From positions 186,001-250,000 of the forward strand of contig NZ_JAVHUY010000006.1 in the NCBI RefSeq assembly GCF_031085175.1: a DNA stretch of 64,000 nucleotides, read 5' to 3'. The translations under genes and the position numbers were made by a program. The DNA is from Phytohabitans maris (lineage in GTDB: Bacteria; Actinomycetota; Actinomycetes; Mycobacteriales; Micromonosporaceae). Under the pieces are notes generated by a model. That model searched no databases, was not told the origin of the DNA, and saw only the letters and a program-made list of their open reading frames with translations. The stretch's first letter is position 1; the number at the start of each line of letters is the position of its first letter. Below, piece by piece: positions 34,809 to 44,871 of this stretch.

Positions 34809-35264
34809 GTGCCTGTACCTGAACCGCCGACCAAGGCCGTCCGACCGTCCGTCCTCGATCCGGCTATCGCGGCCCGACTGCGCCGCAACGAGGCCGGTCT
34901 CGTCGCCGCGATCGTGCGCGAGCACGGCACCGGCGACGTGCTCATGATGGCCTGGATGGACGACGAGGCCCTGCACCGTACGCTCACCACCGGCCGGGCC
35001 ACCTACTGGTCGCGCAGCCGCCAGGAGTACTGGGTGAAGGGCGAGACGTCGGGCCACCACCAGTACGTGAAGGGGGTCGCCCTCGACTGCGACGGCGACA
35101 CCGTGCTGGTCACCGTCGAGCAGGTCGGCGCCGCCTGCCACACGGGAAACCACACGTGCTTCTTCGACGAACTGCCCGCCAAGACGGGCGTCCGGGGAGA
35201 CCAGAGCCGCGAAGGTCACGGTCGCGAGGACCAGAGCCGCGCGGACCAGGGAGGAACAGCATGA
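34809..35264 (+). CDS. hisI: Phosphoribosyl-AMP cyclohydrolase
   Basis: HisI opens the purine ring of PR-AMP in the third step of histidine synthesis. The Mg-binding DCDGD, the zinc-binding Cys/His in [13 protein letters not shown] and the active-site stretch [19 protein letters not shown] are intact. No HisE domain is fused. From GTG 34809 the protein has 151 residues, longer than usual: the last 25 are a hydrophilic tail with the duplicated DQSR motif. The stop overlaps the ATG of trpE, so histidine and tryptophan synthesis are joined here in one transcript. Confidence 0.95.
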   Translation: MPVPEPPTKAVRPSVLDPAIAARLRRNEAGLVAAIVREHGTGDVLMMAWMDDEALHRTLTTGRATYWSRSRQEYWVKGETSGHHQYVKGVALDCDGDTVLVTVEQVGAACHTGNHTCFFDELPAKTGVRGDQSREGHGREDQSRADQGGTA

Positions 35265-36772
35265 CGAGCGGAGCGGTCAGCCCCGACCTTGCCACGTTTC
35301 GCGGTCTCGCCGCCACCCGCCGTGTCGTGCCGGTCACCCGGCGGCTGCTGGCCGACGCAGAGACGCCCATCGGGGTCTACCGCAAGCTGGCCGGCGGGCC
35401 CGGCACCTTCCTGCTGGAGTCGGCCGAGCAGGGGGCCGGCTCGGCGGGTACGGCGTGGTCGCGCTACTCGTTCGTCGGGGTCCGCAGCGCCGCCACCCTC
35501 GTCGAGCGGGACGGCCGGGCCGCCTGGCTCGGCACGCCGCCGGCCGGCGTGCCGACCGAGGGCGAGGTGGTCGACGTCCTGAAGCGGACGGTCGCCGCCC
35601 TCACCAACAACGAGACGCCCGCCGGCCTCCCACCGCTCACCGGGGGCATGGTCGGCTACCTCGGGTACGACCTGGTGCGCCGCTTCGAGCGTCTCCCCAC
35701 CCTCGCCGAGGACGACCTCGAACTGCCCGAGCTCGGCATGATGCTCGCCACCGACCTCGTGGTGCTCGACCACTACGAGGGTGCCGCGATCCTCGTCGCC
35801 AATGCGATCGTCGAAGAGCGCGACCACGACGCCGCGTACCACCACGCGGTCGGCCGGCTCGACGCGATGACCACCGCGCTCTCCCGCCCCATCCCGCCGA
35901 TGATCTCCACAGTGGACAGCCCACCGCTCGGCGAGGTGGCGAGCCGCACCGAGCCGGGGGCGTACCCCAAGGCGGTCGAGGTGGCCAAGGAGGCGATCCG
36001 CGCCGGCGAGTGCTTCCAGATCGTGGTGGCACAGCGCTTCGAACGGGCGACCACCGCCGACCCGCTCGACGTCTACCGGGTGTTGCGCACGACCAACCCC
36101 AGCCCGTACATGTACCTGCTCCGCTTCGACGGCTTCGACATCGTCGGCTCCTCGCCGGAGGCCCACCTCAAGGTGACCGGGCGGACGGCGCTGCTCCATC
36201 CCATCGCCGGCACCCGGCGGCGCGGCGCCACCCCGGAGGAGGACGGTGGCCTCGCCGCCGAGCTGATCGCCGACCCCAAGGAGCGGGCCGAGCACGTGAT
36301 GCTCGTCGACCTCGGCCGCAACGACCTGGGCCGGGTGTGCCGGCCGGGCACGGTGGAGGTGCCGGAGTTCGCGACCATCGAGCGGTACAGCCACGTGATG
36401 CACATCGTCTCCACTGTGGTCGGTGAGCTGCGCGCGGACCAGACCGCGTTCGACGCGCTCGCCGCGACGTTCCCGGCCGGCACGCTCTCCGGCGCGCCGA
36501 AGGTGCGGGCCATGGAGATCATCGAGGAGCTGGAGCCGACCCGCCGCGGCCTGTACGGGGGGACGGTCGGCTACTTCGGCTTCGGCGGCGACATGGACAT
36601 GGCGATCGCGATCCGCACCGCCCTCATCCGCGGCGGCCGGGCCTACGTGCAGGCCGGCGCCGGCATCGTCGCCGACTCCGACCCGGCCGCGGAGGAGCGG
36701 GAGACGCAGAGCAAGGCGGCCGCCGTCCTGGCCGCCATCGCCGCGGCGGAAACCCTGAAACCCGCCCGATGA
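35261..36772 (+). CDS. trpE: Anthranilate synthase component I
   Basis: TrpE (503 residues) makes anthranilate from chorismate with ammonia from TrpG. The tryptophan-sensing LLESAEQ lies near residue 52. The chorismate-binding region has [33 protein letters not shown] and [18 protein letters not shown] 35261 follows GGAGG and overlaps the hisI stop. TrpG and TrpD are not in the window. The next gene overlaps as ATGA at 36769. Confidence 0.96.
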   Translation: MTSGAVSPDLATFRGLAATRRVVPVTRRLLADAETPIGVYRKLAGGPGTFLLESAEQGAGSAGTAWSRYSFVGVRSAATLVERDGRAAWLGTPPAGVPTEGEVVDVLKRTVAALTNNETPAGLPPLTGGMVGYLGYDLVRRFERLPTLAEDDLELPELGMMLATDLVVLDHYEGAAILVANAIVEERDHDAAYHHAVGRLDAMTTALSRPIPPMISTVDSPPLGEVASRTEPGAYPKAVEVAKEAIRAGECFQIVVAQRFERATTADPLDVYRVLRTTNPSPYMYLLRFDGFDIVGSSPEAHLKVTGRTALLHPIAGTRRRGATPEEDGGLAAELIADPKERAEHVMLVDLGRNDLGRVCRPGTVEVPEFATIERYSHVMHIVSTVVGELRADQTAFDALAATFPAGTLSGAPKVRAMEIIEELEPTRRGLYGGTVGYFGFGGDMDMAIAIRTALIRGGRAYVQAGAGIVADSDPAAEERETQSKAAAVLAAIAAAETLKPAR

Positions 36773-37266
36773 ACGAACGACGCCAGATCGCCTGCACCGT
36801 CCTCCTCTGCCTCGCCGGCGCGGGACTGGCGCTCTTCGCGGCGACCCGCACCTGGACCGTCGACGTGGTCACCCGGCCGGAGCCGCTGCCCTCGCTGCGC
36901 ACCCCGCGCACCGGGGGCGACCTTCTGCCGTGGCTTCCGCCCCTCGCGGTGGTCGGTCTTGCCGGGTCGGGCGCGATCGTGGCCACCCGCCGCTGGGCGC
37001 GACGGTGGATCGGCGTACTCCTCCTGCTTGTGGGTCTTGGGGTGGTCGCTGGTGGCGCCTACGGTCTGCGCGAGACCACGGCGTGGGCCCTGGCCTGCGT
37101 GGCCGGTGGGCTGGCGCTGGCCGCGGGCGGTGCTCTCACCGCCCTGCGCGGGCCGTCCTGGCCCGGGCTGGGGACCCGCTACGAGCGGGCGGCGCGGCGG
37201 CGGGGCGACCGGCCCACGGACGCCTGGGACGCCCTCGACCGCGGGGAGGACCCGACCCTGAGCTGA
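36769..37266 (+). CDS. Trp-associated membrane protein, TIGR02234
   Basis: A 165-residue integral membrane protein of the TIGR02234 family, found almost only next to trp genes in actinobacteria. Four hydrophobic segments lie near residues 8-26, 50-70, 80-97 and 105-125, and ATRTWTVDV after the first is typical. The C-terminal 35 residues are cytoplasmic and Arg-rich. Its start overlaps the trpE stop. The role is unknown; transport of tryptophan or an intermediate is often supposed. Confidence 0.88.
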   Translation: MNERRQIACTVLLCLAGAGLALFAATRTWTVDVVTRPEPLPSLRTPRTGGDLLPWLPPLAVVGLAGSGAIVATRRWARRWIGVLLLLVGLGVVAGGAYGLRETTAWALACVAGGLALAAGGALTALRGPSWPGLGTRYERAARRRGDRPTDAWDALDRGEDPTLS

Positions 37267-37463
37267 CTCACCAGCCGGCGCACCTCGTCCTGGTGGAGGG
37301 CGCGGGCGCGGTCGGCGCAGATGGCCTCCCACGCGTTGCGGCGGGCGGTGCGCACCCGGGCGTCCCCGACGACCACTCGCTCCACCGTGTCGATCATGCC
37401 GACGGCCATGGAAAGGACAGAACGGGGAATCTCGACGAGGCCGTTGGGCTGCGTGTCGCTCAT
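37179..37463 (-). CDS. Small conserved-looking protein between the trp genes
   Basis: A 94-residue protein on the opposite strand to its trp neighbours. Residues 1-70 have a regular helical pattern (IPRSVLSMAVGMIDTVERVV, then ARRNAWEAICADRARALHQDEV). The last 25 residues are Arg/Ser-rich and overlap the 3' end of the TIGR02234 gene. I recognise no domain. Good codon statistics in the first part and a plausible start at 37463 support it. Confidence 0.5.
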   Translation of the reverse strand: MSDTQPNGLVEIPRSVLSMAVGMIDTVERVVVGDARVRTARRNAWEAICADRARALHQDEVRRLVSQLRVGSSPRSRASQASVGRSPRRRAARS

Positions 37464-37807
37464 GGCTGCGCTCCGGGTTCAAGGTGACGGGCACCGTCGA
37501 ACAGTCTGCCTGAAGACGATCGTGCGGGAGGTCTGTTTCGGGTCTATGACCCGCCGGTCAAGTGTCCAGCAACCAACCCGGCAGACGGCCATCGCGTGGC
37601 CGGAACGTGACGCGCCGAACAACCAGCCCGGCGCTGCCGGCCGCGCTCGCTTCGCTCGGCGCGGGCGCGACGCGACCGGATCTTGCCGACCAAGCTCGGG
37701 CATTATGCCCGAGTCCAACCGGCGGGGCGTGCCATACCCCGGACTCGGACACCTCCGTGGGGCCGCCTAGCATCGGGCGAATGACACCCGGAAAGGGGAG
37801 TCCGTTG
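37464..37807. other. 344-bp intergenic region before trpC
   Basis: No gene is apparent. It contains the inverted repeat CCGAGTCC (37709-37716) and GGACTCGG (37741-37748), possibly a terminator or a leader structure. AGTC/GGTC-rich sequence near 37545 may hold the promoter of trpC. I found no run of Trp codons, so there is no sign of ribosome-mediated attenuation. Confidence 0.45.
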
Positions 37808-38673
37808 GTGACTGCTGAGCATGCGTACGCGGAAGACGAGGGCGGCAAGCCGGCCGCCGGGGGACCCGCGAGTGTGCTCGACGAGATCCTCGCCGGTGTG
37901 CGGGAGGACGTCGAGCTGCGACAACAGCGGGTCTCGCTGGAGCGGGTCAAGGAGCTCGCGGCCGCCGCGCCGCCACCGCACGACGCCTACGCGGCCCTGC
38001 GCCGCCCCGGTGTCGGCGTGATCGCCGAGGTCAAGCGCTCGTCCCCGTCCAAGGGGCAGCTGGCCGAGATCCCGGACCCGGCCGACCTGGCCACGGAGTA
38101 CGCGGCGGGCGGTGCCCGGTGCATCAGCGTGCTCACCGAGGGGCGGTGGTTCGGCGGCTCACTCGACGACCTCGTCTCGGTGCGGGCCGCGGTCGGGGTG
38201 CCGGTGCTGCGCAAGGACTTCGTCGTCTCCAGCTACCAGGTGCACGAGGCCCGCGCGCACGGCGCCGACCTGGTGCTGCTGATCGTGGCGGCCCTGGAGC
38301 AGAAGGTGCTGACCGGCCTGCTGGAGCGGATCGAGTCGCTCGGCATGACCGCGCTCGTCGAGGTGCACACCGAGGAGGAGGCCGACCGCGCGCTCGAGGC
38401 CGGCGCCAAGGTCGTCGGCGTCAACGCGCGCAACCTGCGCACCCTCGAGGTCGACCGCTCGGTCTTCGAGCGGATCGCGCCCGGCCTGCCCAACAGCGTC
38501 GTCAAGATCGCCGAGTCCGGGGTGCGGGGCCCGCACGACCTGATCCGGTACGCGTCGGCCGGCGCCGACGCCGTCCTGGTCGGCGAAGGGCTGGTCACCA
38601 AGAAGAGCCCCCGCGACGCGGTGGCCGAGCTGGTCAACGCCGGCAACCACCCGGCGACCCCGAGGCCGGTTCG

Positions 38674-38677
<4 letters not shown>
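37808..38677 (+). CDS. trpC: Indole-3-glycerol phosphate synthase
   Basis: TrpC closes the indole ring from CdRP. The catalytic Lys is in [13 protein letters not shown], with further motifs [24 protein letters not shown] and [14 protein letters not shown]. The barrel begins at [16 protein letters not shown] 37808 has a strong GGGGAG site 8 bases upstream and gives 289 residues with a 21-residue N-terminal extension; GTG 37873 would give the standard length. The stop overlaps the trpB start. Confidence 0.95.
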
Positions 38678-39890
<1,213 letters not shown>

Positions 39891-39894
<4 letters not shown>

Positions 39895-40010
39895 GCGCGC
39901 GCGGCGCTCTCGGCGCGTCACGCCCGCGCGGCGAAGCGAGGACGGGCGTGAGCGAGCGCGGCGCTCTCGGCGCATCGCGCCCGCGCGCGGTGAAGCGAGG
40001 ACGGGCGTGA
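39891..40010 (+). CDS. Mini-ORF 1 between trpB and trpA (39 residues)
   Basis: GTG 39891 overlaps the trpB TGA (GTGA). The frame crosses the first two tandem units and ends at TGA 40008-40010, which overlaps the GTG of mini-ORF 2. The peptide is basic ([18 protein letters not shown]). It probably exists because of the repeat structure; translation through it would carry ribosomes towards trpA. Confidence 0.35.
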
Positions 40011-40086
40011 GCGAGCGCAGCGAGCGAATCATCAAGCAGAGGGCGCTTGGAGCCTCGCGCCCGCCCGCGGCGAAGCGAGGACGGGC
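39891..40086 (+). repeat. Three tandem units between trpB and trpA, each ending in a ribosome binding site
   Basis: Units run 39891-39947 (57 bp), 39948-40006 (59 bp) and 40007-40086 (80 bp). Each starts GTGAGCG and ends GCGAGGACGGGC, directly before the next GTG. The last copy of that ending is the ribosome binding site of trpA. The first two units share GGCGCTCTCGGCGC. The third has an insertion containing AATCATCAAGCAGAGGGCGC. Confidence 0.8.
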
Positions 40087-40090
40087 GTGA
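40007..40090 (+). CDS. Mini-ORF 2 between trpB and trpA (27 residues)
   Basis: GTG 40007 is preceded by GCGAGGACGGGC and overlaps the stop of mini-ORF 1. It ends at TGA 40088-40090, inside the GTGA that starts trpA. The peptide begins [14 protein letters not shown], basic and without a recognisable domain. The exact overlaps at both ends suggest translational relay. Confidence 0.35.
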   Translation: MSERSERIIKQRALGASRPPAAKRGRA

Positions 40091-40887
40091 GCGTCACCGA
40101 GGTCTTCGAAAAGGCGCGCGCCGAGGGGCGGGCGGTGGCGATCGGGTGCATGCCGGCCGGCTTCCCGACCGTGGAGGGCAGCATCGCCGCGATGGTCGCG
40201 ATGGCCGAGGCGGGCATCGACGTGATCGAGGTCGAGCTGCCCTACTCCGACCCGGTCATGGACGGCCCCGTGATCCAGAAGGCCAGCGACATCGCGCTCG
40301 CCGGCGGCGTACGCACCCGGGACACGCTGCGCGCCATCGAGGCGGTCGCCCGCACCGGCGTACCGGTGGTGCTGATGACGTACTGGAACCCGATCGAGCG
40401 GTACGGCGTCGACGCCTTCGCCCGTGACCTCGCCGCCGCCGGGGGCGCCGGGCTCATCACGCCCGACCTCATCCCGGACGAGGCGGAGGAGTGGCTGGCG
40501 GCGTCGGACGCGCACCAGCTCGACCGCACGTTTCTCGTCTCGCCCTCGTCGACCGACCAGCGGCTCGCGATGACCGTGGCCAACTGCCGCGGCTTCGTCT
40601 ACGCGACCGCCGTCATGGGCGTCACGGGCGCCCGCGAGCAGACGTCGGCCGCGGCGCCCGCGCTGGTCGCCCGCGTCCGGGCGGTCACCGACCTGCCGGT
40701 CGGCGTGGGCTTGGGGGTACGCGACGGCGCGCAGGCCGCCGAGGTCGGCTCGTTCGCCGACGGGGTGATCGTGGGCAGCGCCCTGGTCCGCTGCGTGCTG
40801 GAGGCGCCCGACGAGGCCGCCGGGCTGGCGTCGCTGCGCGCGCTCAGCGCCGACCTGGCCCGCGGCGTGCGGGCGGTCACACGCTGA
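40087..40887 (+). CDS. trpA: Tryptophan synthase alpha chain
   Basis: TrpA (266 residues) cleaves indole glycerol phosphate and passes indole to TrpB. Catalytic Glu and Asp are in IEVELPYSDPVMDGPVIQ. Further motifs are MTYWNPIERYG, GLITPDLIPDEAEEW, and the phosphate-binding GVGLGVRDGAQA. The start is GTG 40087; the upstream copies of the same GTG context belong to mini-ORFs. Its 3' end overlaps the convergent PIN-domain gene by 11 bp. Confidence 0.95.
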   Translation: MSVTEVFEKARAEGRAVAIGCMPAGFPTVEGSIAAMVAMAEAGIDVIEVELPYSDPVMDGPVIQKASDIALAGGVRTRDTLRAIEAVARTGVPVVLMTYWNPIERYGVDAFARDLAAAGGAGLITPDLIPDEAEEWLAASDAHQLDRTFLVSPSSTDQRLAMTVANCRGFVYATAVMGVTGAREQTSAAAPALVARVRAVTDLPVGVGLGVRDGAQAAEVGSFADGVIVGSALVRCVLEAPDEAAGLASLRALSADLARGVRAVTR

Positions 40888-41248
40888 GCAGCGCCACGTC
40901 GTACTTGTGGATGTGCTCGTCGCGGGTCACGAGCGTCATGCCTTCGCACTGGGCCTGCGCCACTAGCATCCGGTCGAAGGGATCGCGATGGATCTCCGGC
41001 AGCCGCCCGGCGGCGATGGCGTGGTCCATGGTGATCGGTAGCGGCCGGAAGCCGGCATCCCGCACGCGCTCAGGCAGATCGGTGGGCCCCAGCTTGCCGA
41101 GCGCCTGCTTGATGGAGACCTCCCAGAGCGTCGCCGTGCTCACGTAGGCATCGGGCTCCGCGTCGAGGACGTGCTTGACGTCGTCGGCAAGGGTGGGATC
41201 GTCGGCCAGCCACCAGAGGACGACGTGGGTGTCGAGGAGCACCCTCAT
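40877..41248 (-). CDS. PIN-domain toxin (VapC type)
   Basis: A 123-residue PIN-domain ribonuclease. The acidic residues of the active site are in LLDTHVVLWWLADDP (first Asp), ATLWEVSIK (Glu) and HRDPFDRMLVAQA (Asp), with LVTRDEHI at the end. VapC toxins cut tRNA or rRNA when released from the antitoxin. The ATG at 41248 overlaps the antitoxin stop. The pair lies between trpA and a NUDIX gene, an accessory insertion into an otherwise conserved block. Confidence 0.9.
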   Translation of the reverse strand: MRVLLDTHVVLWWLADDPTLADDVKHVLDAEPDAYVSTATLWEVSIKQALGKLGPTDLPERVRDAGFRPLPITMDHAIAAGRLPEIHRDPFDRMLVAQAQCEGMTLVTRDEHIHKYDVALLSV

Positions 41249-41502
41249 AGTGAGGTCTCGAACTCGTCTGCGAGGATCTTGTTGGTCGCGTCGGAGTCCC
41301 AATCCTCGGTCATCACCAACCGCCCGCGCAGCGACCCGCGACCGACGCGGTGGACCCCGCGCGTCAGCGGAACTACCTTCGCCACCGGCCGGCCGGCCCG
41401 GCTGATGATTACCTCTTCGCCACGCTCGACCCGCTCGATGATCCGGGAGAGGTTGGTCTTGGCGTCATGGATGTTGAACTGCGGCGCGGGCTCGCGCGAC
41501 AT
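41245..41502 (-). CDS. Phd/YefM-family antitoxin
   Basis: An 85-residue antitoxin. FNIHDAKTNLSRIIERVERG and EEVIISRAGRPVAKVVPL form the DNA-binding Phd/YefM fold. The C terminus (TEDWDSDATNKILADEFETS) is the toxin-binding tail. It is upstream of and overlaps the PIN toxin gene. ATG 41502 is 3 bases from a 22-bp palindrome that includes its ribosome binding site. Confidence 0.9.
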   Translation of the reverse strand: MSREPAPQFNIHDAKTNLSRIIERVERGEEVIISRAGRPVAKVVPLTRGVHRVGRGSLRGRLVMTEDWDSDATNKILADEFETSL

Positions 41503-41505
41503 CTG

Positions 41506-41527
41506 AACCTCCTTAGCTAAGGAGGTT
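41506..41527. promoter_or_regulatory. 22-bp perfect palindrome covering the antitoxin ribosome binding site
   Basis: The palindrome reads AACCTCCTTAG followed by its exact reverse complement CTAAGGAGGTT. On the minus strand the right half provides AAGGAGG, a near-perfect ribosome binding site, close to ATG 41502. It is the obvious operator for antitoxin autoregulation, and an RNA copy could fold to hide the binding site. Confidence 0.65.
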
Positions 41528-41567
41528 AGTCTACCCCCGCTCGAGGGGTAAAAGTAAGGCGCCCCGT

Positions 41568-42062
41568 TCAGCTGGCGGCCACCGCGAGCGGCTCGGGCTC
41601 GGCCGCGTCCGGGATCTCCGGCTCGCTGTCGCGCTCGACGTGGCGCAGCACGCCGGAGCGGCCGGCCACGGCGTCCGCGATCGCCGCGCGGGCGACCGGC
41701 GTCATCGGGCCGGGCAGCGCCTCGGGGTCGTGCCACGACAGCCAGCAGATCCGGCCGGGCGAGTTGACGCTCGCCTCGCCGCCGTCGATCTGCCCGCGGA
41801 AGACGTACTTGAGCACGTCGGGCATGTCCTCACCGCAGGCGTCGCCGGTCAGCTGGTAGATGCCGACGACGTCGACCATGTGGGTCTCCAGGCCGGTCTC
41901 CTCGCGGATGTCGCGGATCGCCGCGTGGACCGGGCTCTCGGCCTGGCGGATGCGACCGCCGGGCAGGCACCAGAGCCGGTGCCCCTGACTTTGCTGGCAG
42001 AGCAGCACGCGGCCAGCGGCGTCGGTGATGACGGCGGCGACCGCGGAGGTCAAAGAGCTCAT
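41568..42062 (-). CDS. NUDIX hydrolase
   Basis: A 164-residue hydrolase of nucleoside diphosphate derivatives. The NUDIX box is complete: GGRIRQAESPVHAAIRDI followed by REETGLE, with the metal-binding Glu residues in place. It starts MSSLTSAVAAVITDAAGRVL. The C-terminal 25 residues are acidic and variable. Substrate cannot be told. It is divergent from lgt, with 119 bp between the start codons. Confidence 0.9.
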   Translation of the reverse strand: MSSLTSAVAAVITDAAGRVLLCQQSQGHRLWCLPGGRIRQAESPVHAAIRDIREETGLETHMVDVVGIYQLTGDACGEDMPDVLKYVFRGQIDGGEASVNSPGRICWLSWHDPEALPGPMTPVARAAIADAVAGRSGVLRHVERDSEPEIPDAAEPEPLAVAAS

Positions 42063-42181
42063 GTCAAAAGAGCGTACGACCGCCCAACGGAGAAGTCAGC
42101 CGTCGTTCACCTCAGAACCTGGTCGATTTGGGCGTGACCGGGCTAACGCGAGCGCAGCCCACGACGGTAGCGTGTGCACCC

Positions 42182-43432
42182 GTGACAATCGCCGCAATCC
42201 CGAGCCCCAGCTCAGCCGTCTGGGACCTCGGTCCGATCCCGATCCGGGCATACGCGCTCTGCATCGTCCTCGGCATCGCGGTCGCCTGCCTGGTGACCGA
42301 GTTCCGGCTGCGTCGCCGGGGCGCGCCGCCGTGGGCGGTCCTCGACATCGCGGTGTGGGCGGTGCCGTTCGGCATCGTCGGCGCGCGGCTCTACCACGTG
42401 ATCACCTCGCCGCAGGACTACTTCGGCGAGGGTGGCAGCCCGGCCGACGCGTTCAAGATCTGGGAGGGCGGTCTCGGCGTCTGGGGCGCGGTGGCCGGCG
42501 GTGTGCTCGGCGGCTGGATCGCCTGCCGCCAGCTCGGCCTCCCGCTGACCGTCGTCGCCGACGCGGTGGCGCCGGGCCTGCCGCTCGCGCAGGCGGTGGG
42601 GCGGGTCGGCAACTGGTTCAACAACGAGCTGTACGGCGGTGTCACCACCCTGCCCTGGGGCCTGAAGATCCACCAGATGGATCCGGAAAACCCGGGCCAC
42701 GCCCTCACCGACCAAAACGGCGACCCCATCGTCGAGCCCGACCTCTACCACCCCACGTTCCTCTACGAGGCGCTCTGGAACATCGGGGTCGCGGCGCTGG
42801 TGCTGCTCGTCGACCGCCGGTTCAAGCTGGGCAAGGGGCGGGCGTTCGCGCTGTACGTGATGGGTTACACCGCTGGGCGGTTCTGGATCGAGCTGATGCG
42901 CACCGACGAGGCCAACACCATCCTCGGCGCGCGGGTCAACGTCTGGGTCTCGGTGATCGTCTTCCTCGGCGGCCTGCTCTACTTCGTGCGGACCCGGGGA
43001 CCGCAGGAGTTCCTCGTGCCCAGGGACGCGCCCGCGCTGGCGCCGGTGGGTGCCGGTGGCGGCGACGTCTCCCAGCGGGACGTATCGGGCAGCGCGGCCG
43101 AGCGGGCGGCGGCCAAGCCGAGCGGCTACCGCGTGGTCACCGAGGAGCAGTACCTGCGGTACAAGGAGACCGGCGAGCTCCCCTCGGACGGCGAGCCGGC
43201 GGAGGACCCGGCGGGTGACGACCTGCTCGACGACTTCGCCGACGACGAGCCGGCCGAGCGGACCGGCGACGTGGCGATCACCGAGGACGCCGGGGAAGAC
43301 GACGACACGGGCACGGCAAAGGCGGACGGGACGTCCGATCCGAGCGCCTCGGCCGGCGGTGACAATGGCCCGGCCGGCGACGCCGAATCCGACCCGCCGG
43401 ACCGCGCGGTCCGATCCACCGAAGACCGCTGA
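42182..43432 (+). CDS. lgt: Prolipoprotein diacylglyceryl transferase
   Basis: Lgt attaches diacylglycerol to the lipobox Cys of prolipoproteins in the membrane. Seven hydrophobic segments fill residues 15-285. The signature GRVGNWFNNELYGG and the active-site YHPTFLYEALWN are present. From GTG 42182 the protein has 416 residues; the last 130 are a hydrophilic, strongly acidic tail (DDLLDDFADDEPAE, EDAGEDDDTG) that is not needed for catalysis in other bacteria. A position after the trp genes is usual in actinobacteria. Confidence 0.95.
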   Translation: MTIAAIPSPSSAVWDLGPIPIRAYALCIVLGIAVACLVTEFRLRRRGAPPWAVLDIAVWAVPFGIVGARLYHVITSPQDYFGEGGSPADAFKIWEGGLGVWGAVAGGVLGGWIACRQLGLPLTVVADAVAPGLPLAQAVGRVGNWFNNELYGGVTTLPWGLKIHQMDPENPGHALTDQNGDPIVEPDLYHPTFLYEALWNIGVAALVLLVDRRFKLGKGRAFALYVMGYTAGRFWIELMRTDEANTILGARVNVWVSVIVFLGGLLYFVRTRGPQEFLVPRDAPALAPVGAGGGDVSQRDVSGSAAERAAAKPSGYRVVTEEQYLRYKETGELPSDGEPAEDPAGDDLLDDFADDEPAERTGDVAITEDAGEDDDTGTAKADGTSDPSASAGGDNGPAGDAESDPPDRAVRSTEDR

Positions 43433-43459
43433 GCGCACGAGATCGAGGGGGCGCCACCC

Positions 43460-44656
43460 ATGCGTACGGCTGTGGTCGTCGGGGCGGGCATCGGCGGCCT
43501 GGCCGTGGCGGGCGCACTGGCCCGGTCCGGCTGGCAGGTGACGGTGCTGGAGCGCGACGACCGGGTCCGGGCCGAGCACACCGCGCTGATCCTCTGGCCC
43601 AACGCGGTGCGCGCCCTCGACGCCCTCGGTCTCGCGGCCGGGCTCGACGCGATCGCGACGCCGCTGCCGGAGAGCGGGATCCGGCGGCCGGACGGGCAGT
43701 GGCTGGTGCAGCCGCGCGGGGTGAGCGGGCGCGGCCCGGTGATCGTGCACCGTGAAGACCTGCACGACGCGCTCGTGGCCGGGCTCGGCGACCGGGTCGA
43801 GCTGCGCACCGGCGTGTCCGTGCGTACCGCCCGCGCGGACGAGCGGGAGCGGCCGGCGGTGAGCGACGGGCGCACCACGTACGAGGGTGACATCGTCGTG
43901 GCCGCCGACGGCATCGACAGCGCGGTGCGCCGGCTGCTCGCACCGGAGTCCACTGTGGTCAGTTCGGGGTGCGCGGCGTGGCGAGCGGTCATCCCCTGGT
44001 ACCGCGTGCCCCCGCTCAACGAGGGCCGCCCGGTGGTGGGGGAGACGCTCGGCGCGGGCTACCGCTTCGTCGCCGCCCAGCTCGGCCAGCGCGGCTCGTC
44101 CGGTGGCTCCACGCGGGGCGGCATCTACTGGGTCGCCACCGCCGCCGGCGCGCCCCGCCCCGAGCCGCCGGCCACCCAGCTCGCGCTGCTGCGGCGGTGG
44201 TTCGCCGCGTGGCACGCGCCGATCGGCGACCTGCTCGCCGCCACCGAGCCCGACGACCTGGTGCAGCAGGAGGTGCGCGAGCTGCGGCCGCTGCCCCGCG
44301 AGTACGGCTTCCCGGCCGGCCCGGGCGGCTTCGCCCTGCTCGGCGACGCCGCCCACGCCATGCCGCACCACCTCGGCCAGGGCGCCTGCCTCGCGCTGGA
44401 GGACGCGGCGACGCTCCGCTCGGTGCTGCGCGACGCGGTGCCGGGCCGGCAGACCCAGGAGGCGATCGCCGCGTACTCCCGGCTCCGCCGCCCCCGCGCC
44501 GCCACCGTCGTACGCCAGACCCGGCGGATGTCGGCCGTCCTCCAGGCGCGCGGCCGCCTCGCGTTGCGTGCCCGGGATGCCGCGCTCGGTACTATCAGCC
44601 CCCGCCTGATGGGGAGCGCCGCGACCGCCGCCGCGGCCTGGAAACCGCCCGCCTGA
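43460..44656 (+). CDS. FAD-dependent monooxygenase
   Basis: A 398-residue class A flavoprotein monooxygenase. FAD binding is shown by VVVGAGIGGLAVAGAL at the N terminus, VVAADGIDSAVRRL in the middle and GDAAHAMPHHLGQGACLALE near residue 295. The substrate is probably an aromatic or polyene compound. It lies 27 bp after lgt on the same strand. The hairpin at 44673 follows 16 bp after the stop. Confidence 0.9.
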   Translation: MRTAVVVGAGIGGLAVAGALARSGWQVTVLERDDRVRAEHTALILWPNAVRALDALGLAAGLDAIATPLPESGIRRPDGQWLVQPRGVSGRGPVIVHREDLHDALVAGLGDRVELRTGVSVRTARADERERPAVSDGRTTYEGDIVVAADGIDSAVRRLLAPESTVVSSGCAAWRAVIPWYRVPPLNEGRPVVGETLGAGYRFVAAQLGQRGSSGGSTRGGIYWVATAAGAPRPEPPATQLALLRRWFAAWHAPIGDLLAATEPDDLVQQEVRELRPLPREYGFPAGPGGFALLGDAAHAMPHHLGQGACLALEDAATLRSVLRDAVPGRQTQEAIAAYSRLRRPRAATVVRQTRRMSAVLQARGRLALRARDAALGTISPRLMGSAATAAAAWKPPA

Positions 44657-44672
44657 CCGGCGCCGCCGCAGG

Positions 44673-44726
44673 GTGATCAAGGCTCCTTCGAAGTCGTCCT
44701 AACGACGTGGGGGGAGCTTCGATCAC
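44673..44726. repeat. GATC-ended hairpin, type A, copy 2
   Basis: GTGATCAAGGCTCC (44673-44686) pairs with GGAGCTTCGATCAC (44713-44726) with two mismatches. The interior GTCGT/ACGAC stem is kept. This copy lies between two genes in the same direction and is less perfect than the copies at 13480 and 60443. Confidence 0.65.
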
Positions 44727-44871
44727 GGGGTCGCCAAACACTGCCCGCCGAATCTGGCCGAAGGGGGCAGTCACGTGGCCGGGCGGACAACCCCGGCCGC
44801 ACACGCCGGGGGCCGAATTCGGACCGAAAGGATGCTGACCGTCGCTGCGCGCGAGGGGGACACTACGCGCA

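Noticed and set aside
37464-37807. Possible tryptophan attenuator before trpC
   Set aside because: There is no leader ORF with repeated Trp codons and no mutually exclusive hairpins. Only one simple inverted repeat is visible.
42025-43218. A 397-codon frame overlapping lgt
   Set aside because: It is a shifted reading of lgt with an Arg-rich product. The lgt frame has the membrane segments and the GRVGNWFNNELYG signature.
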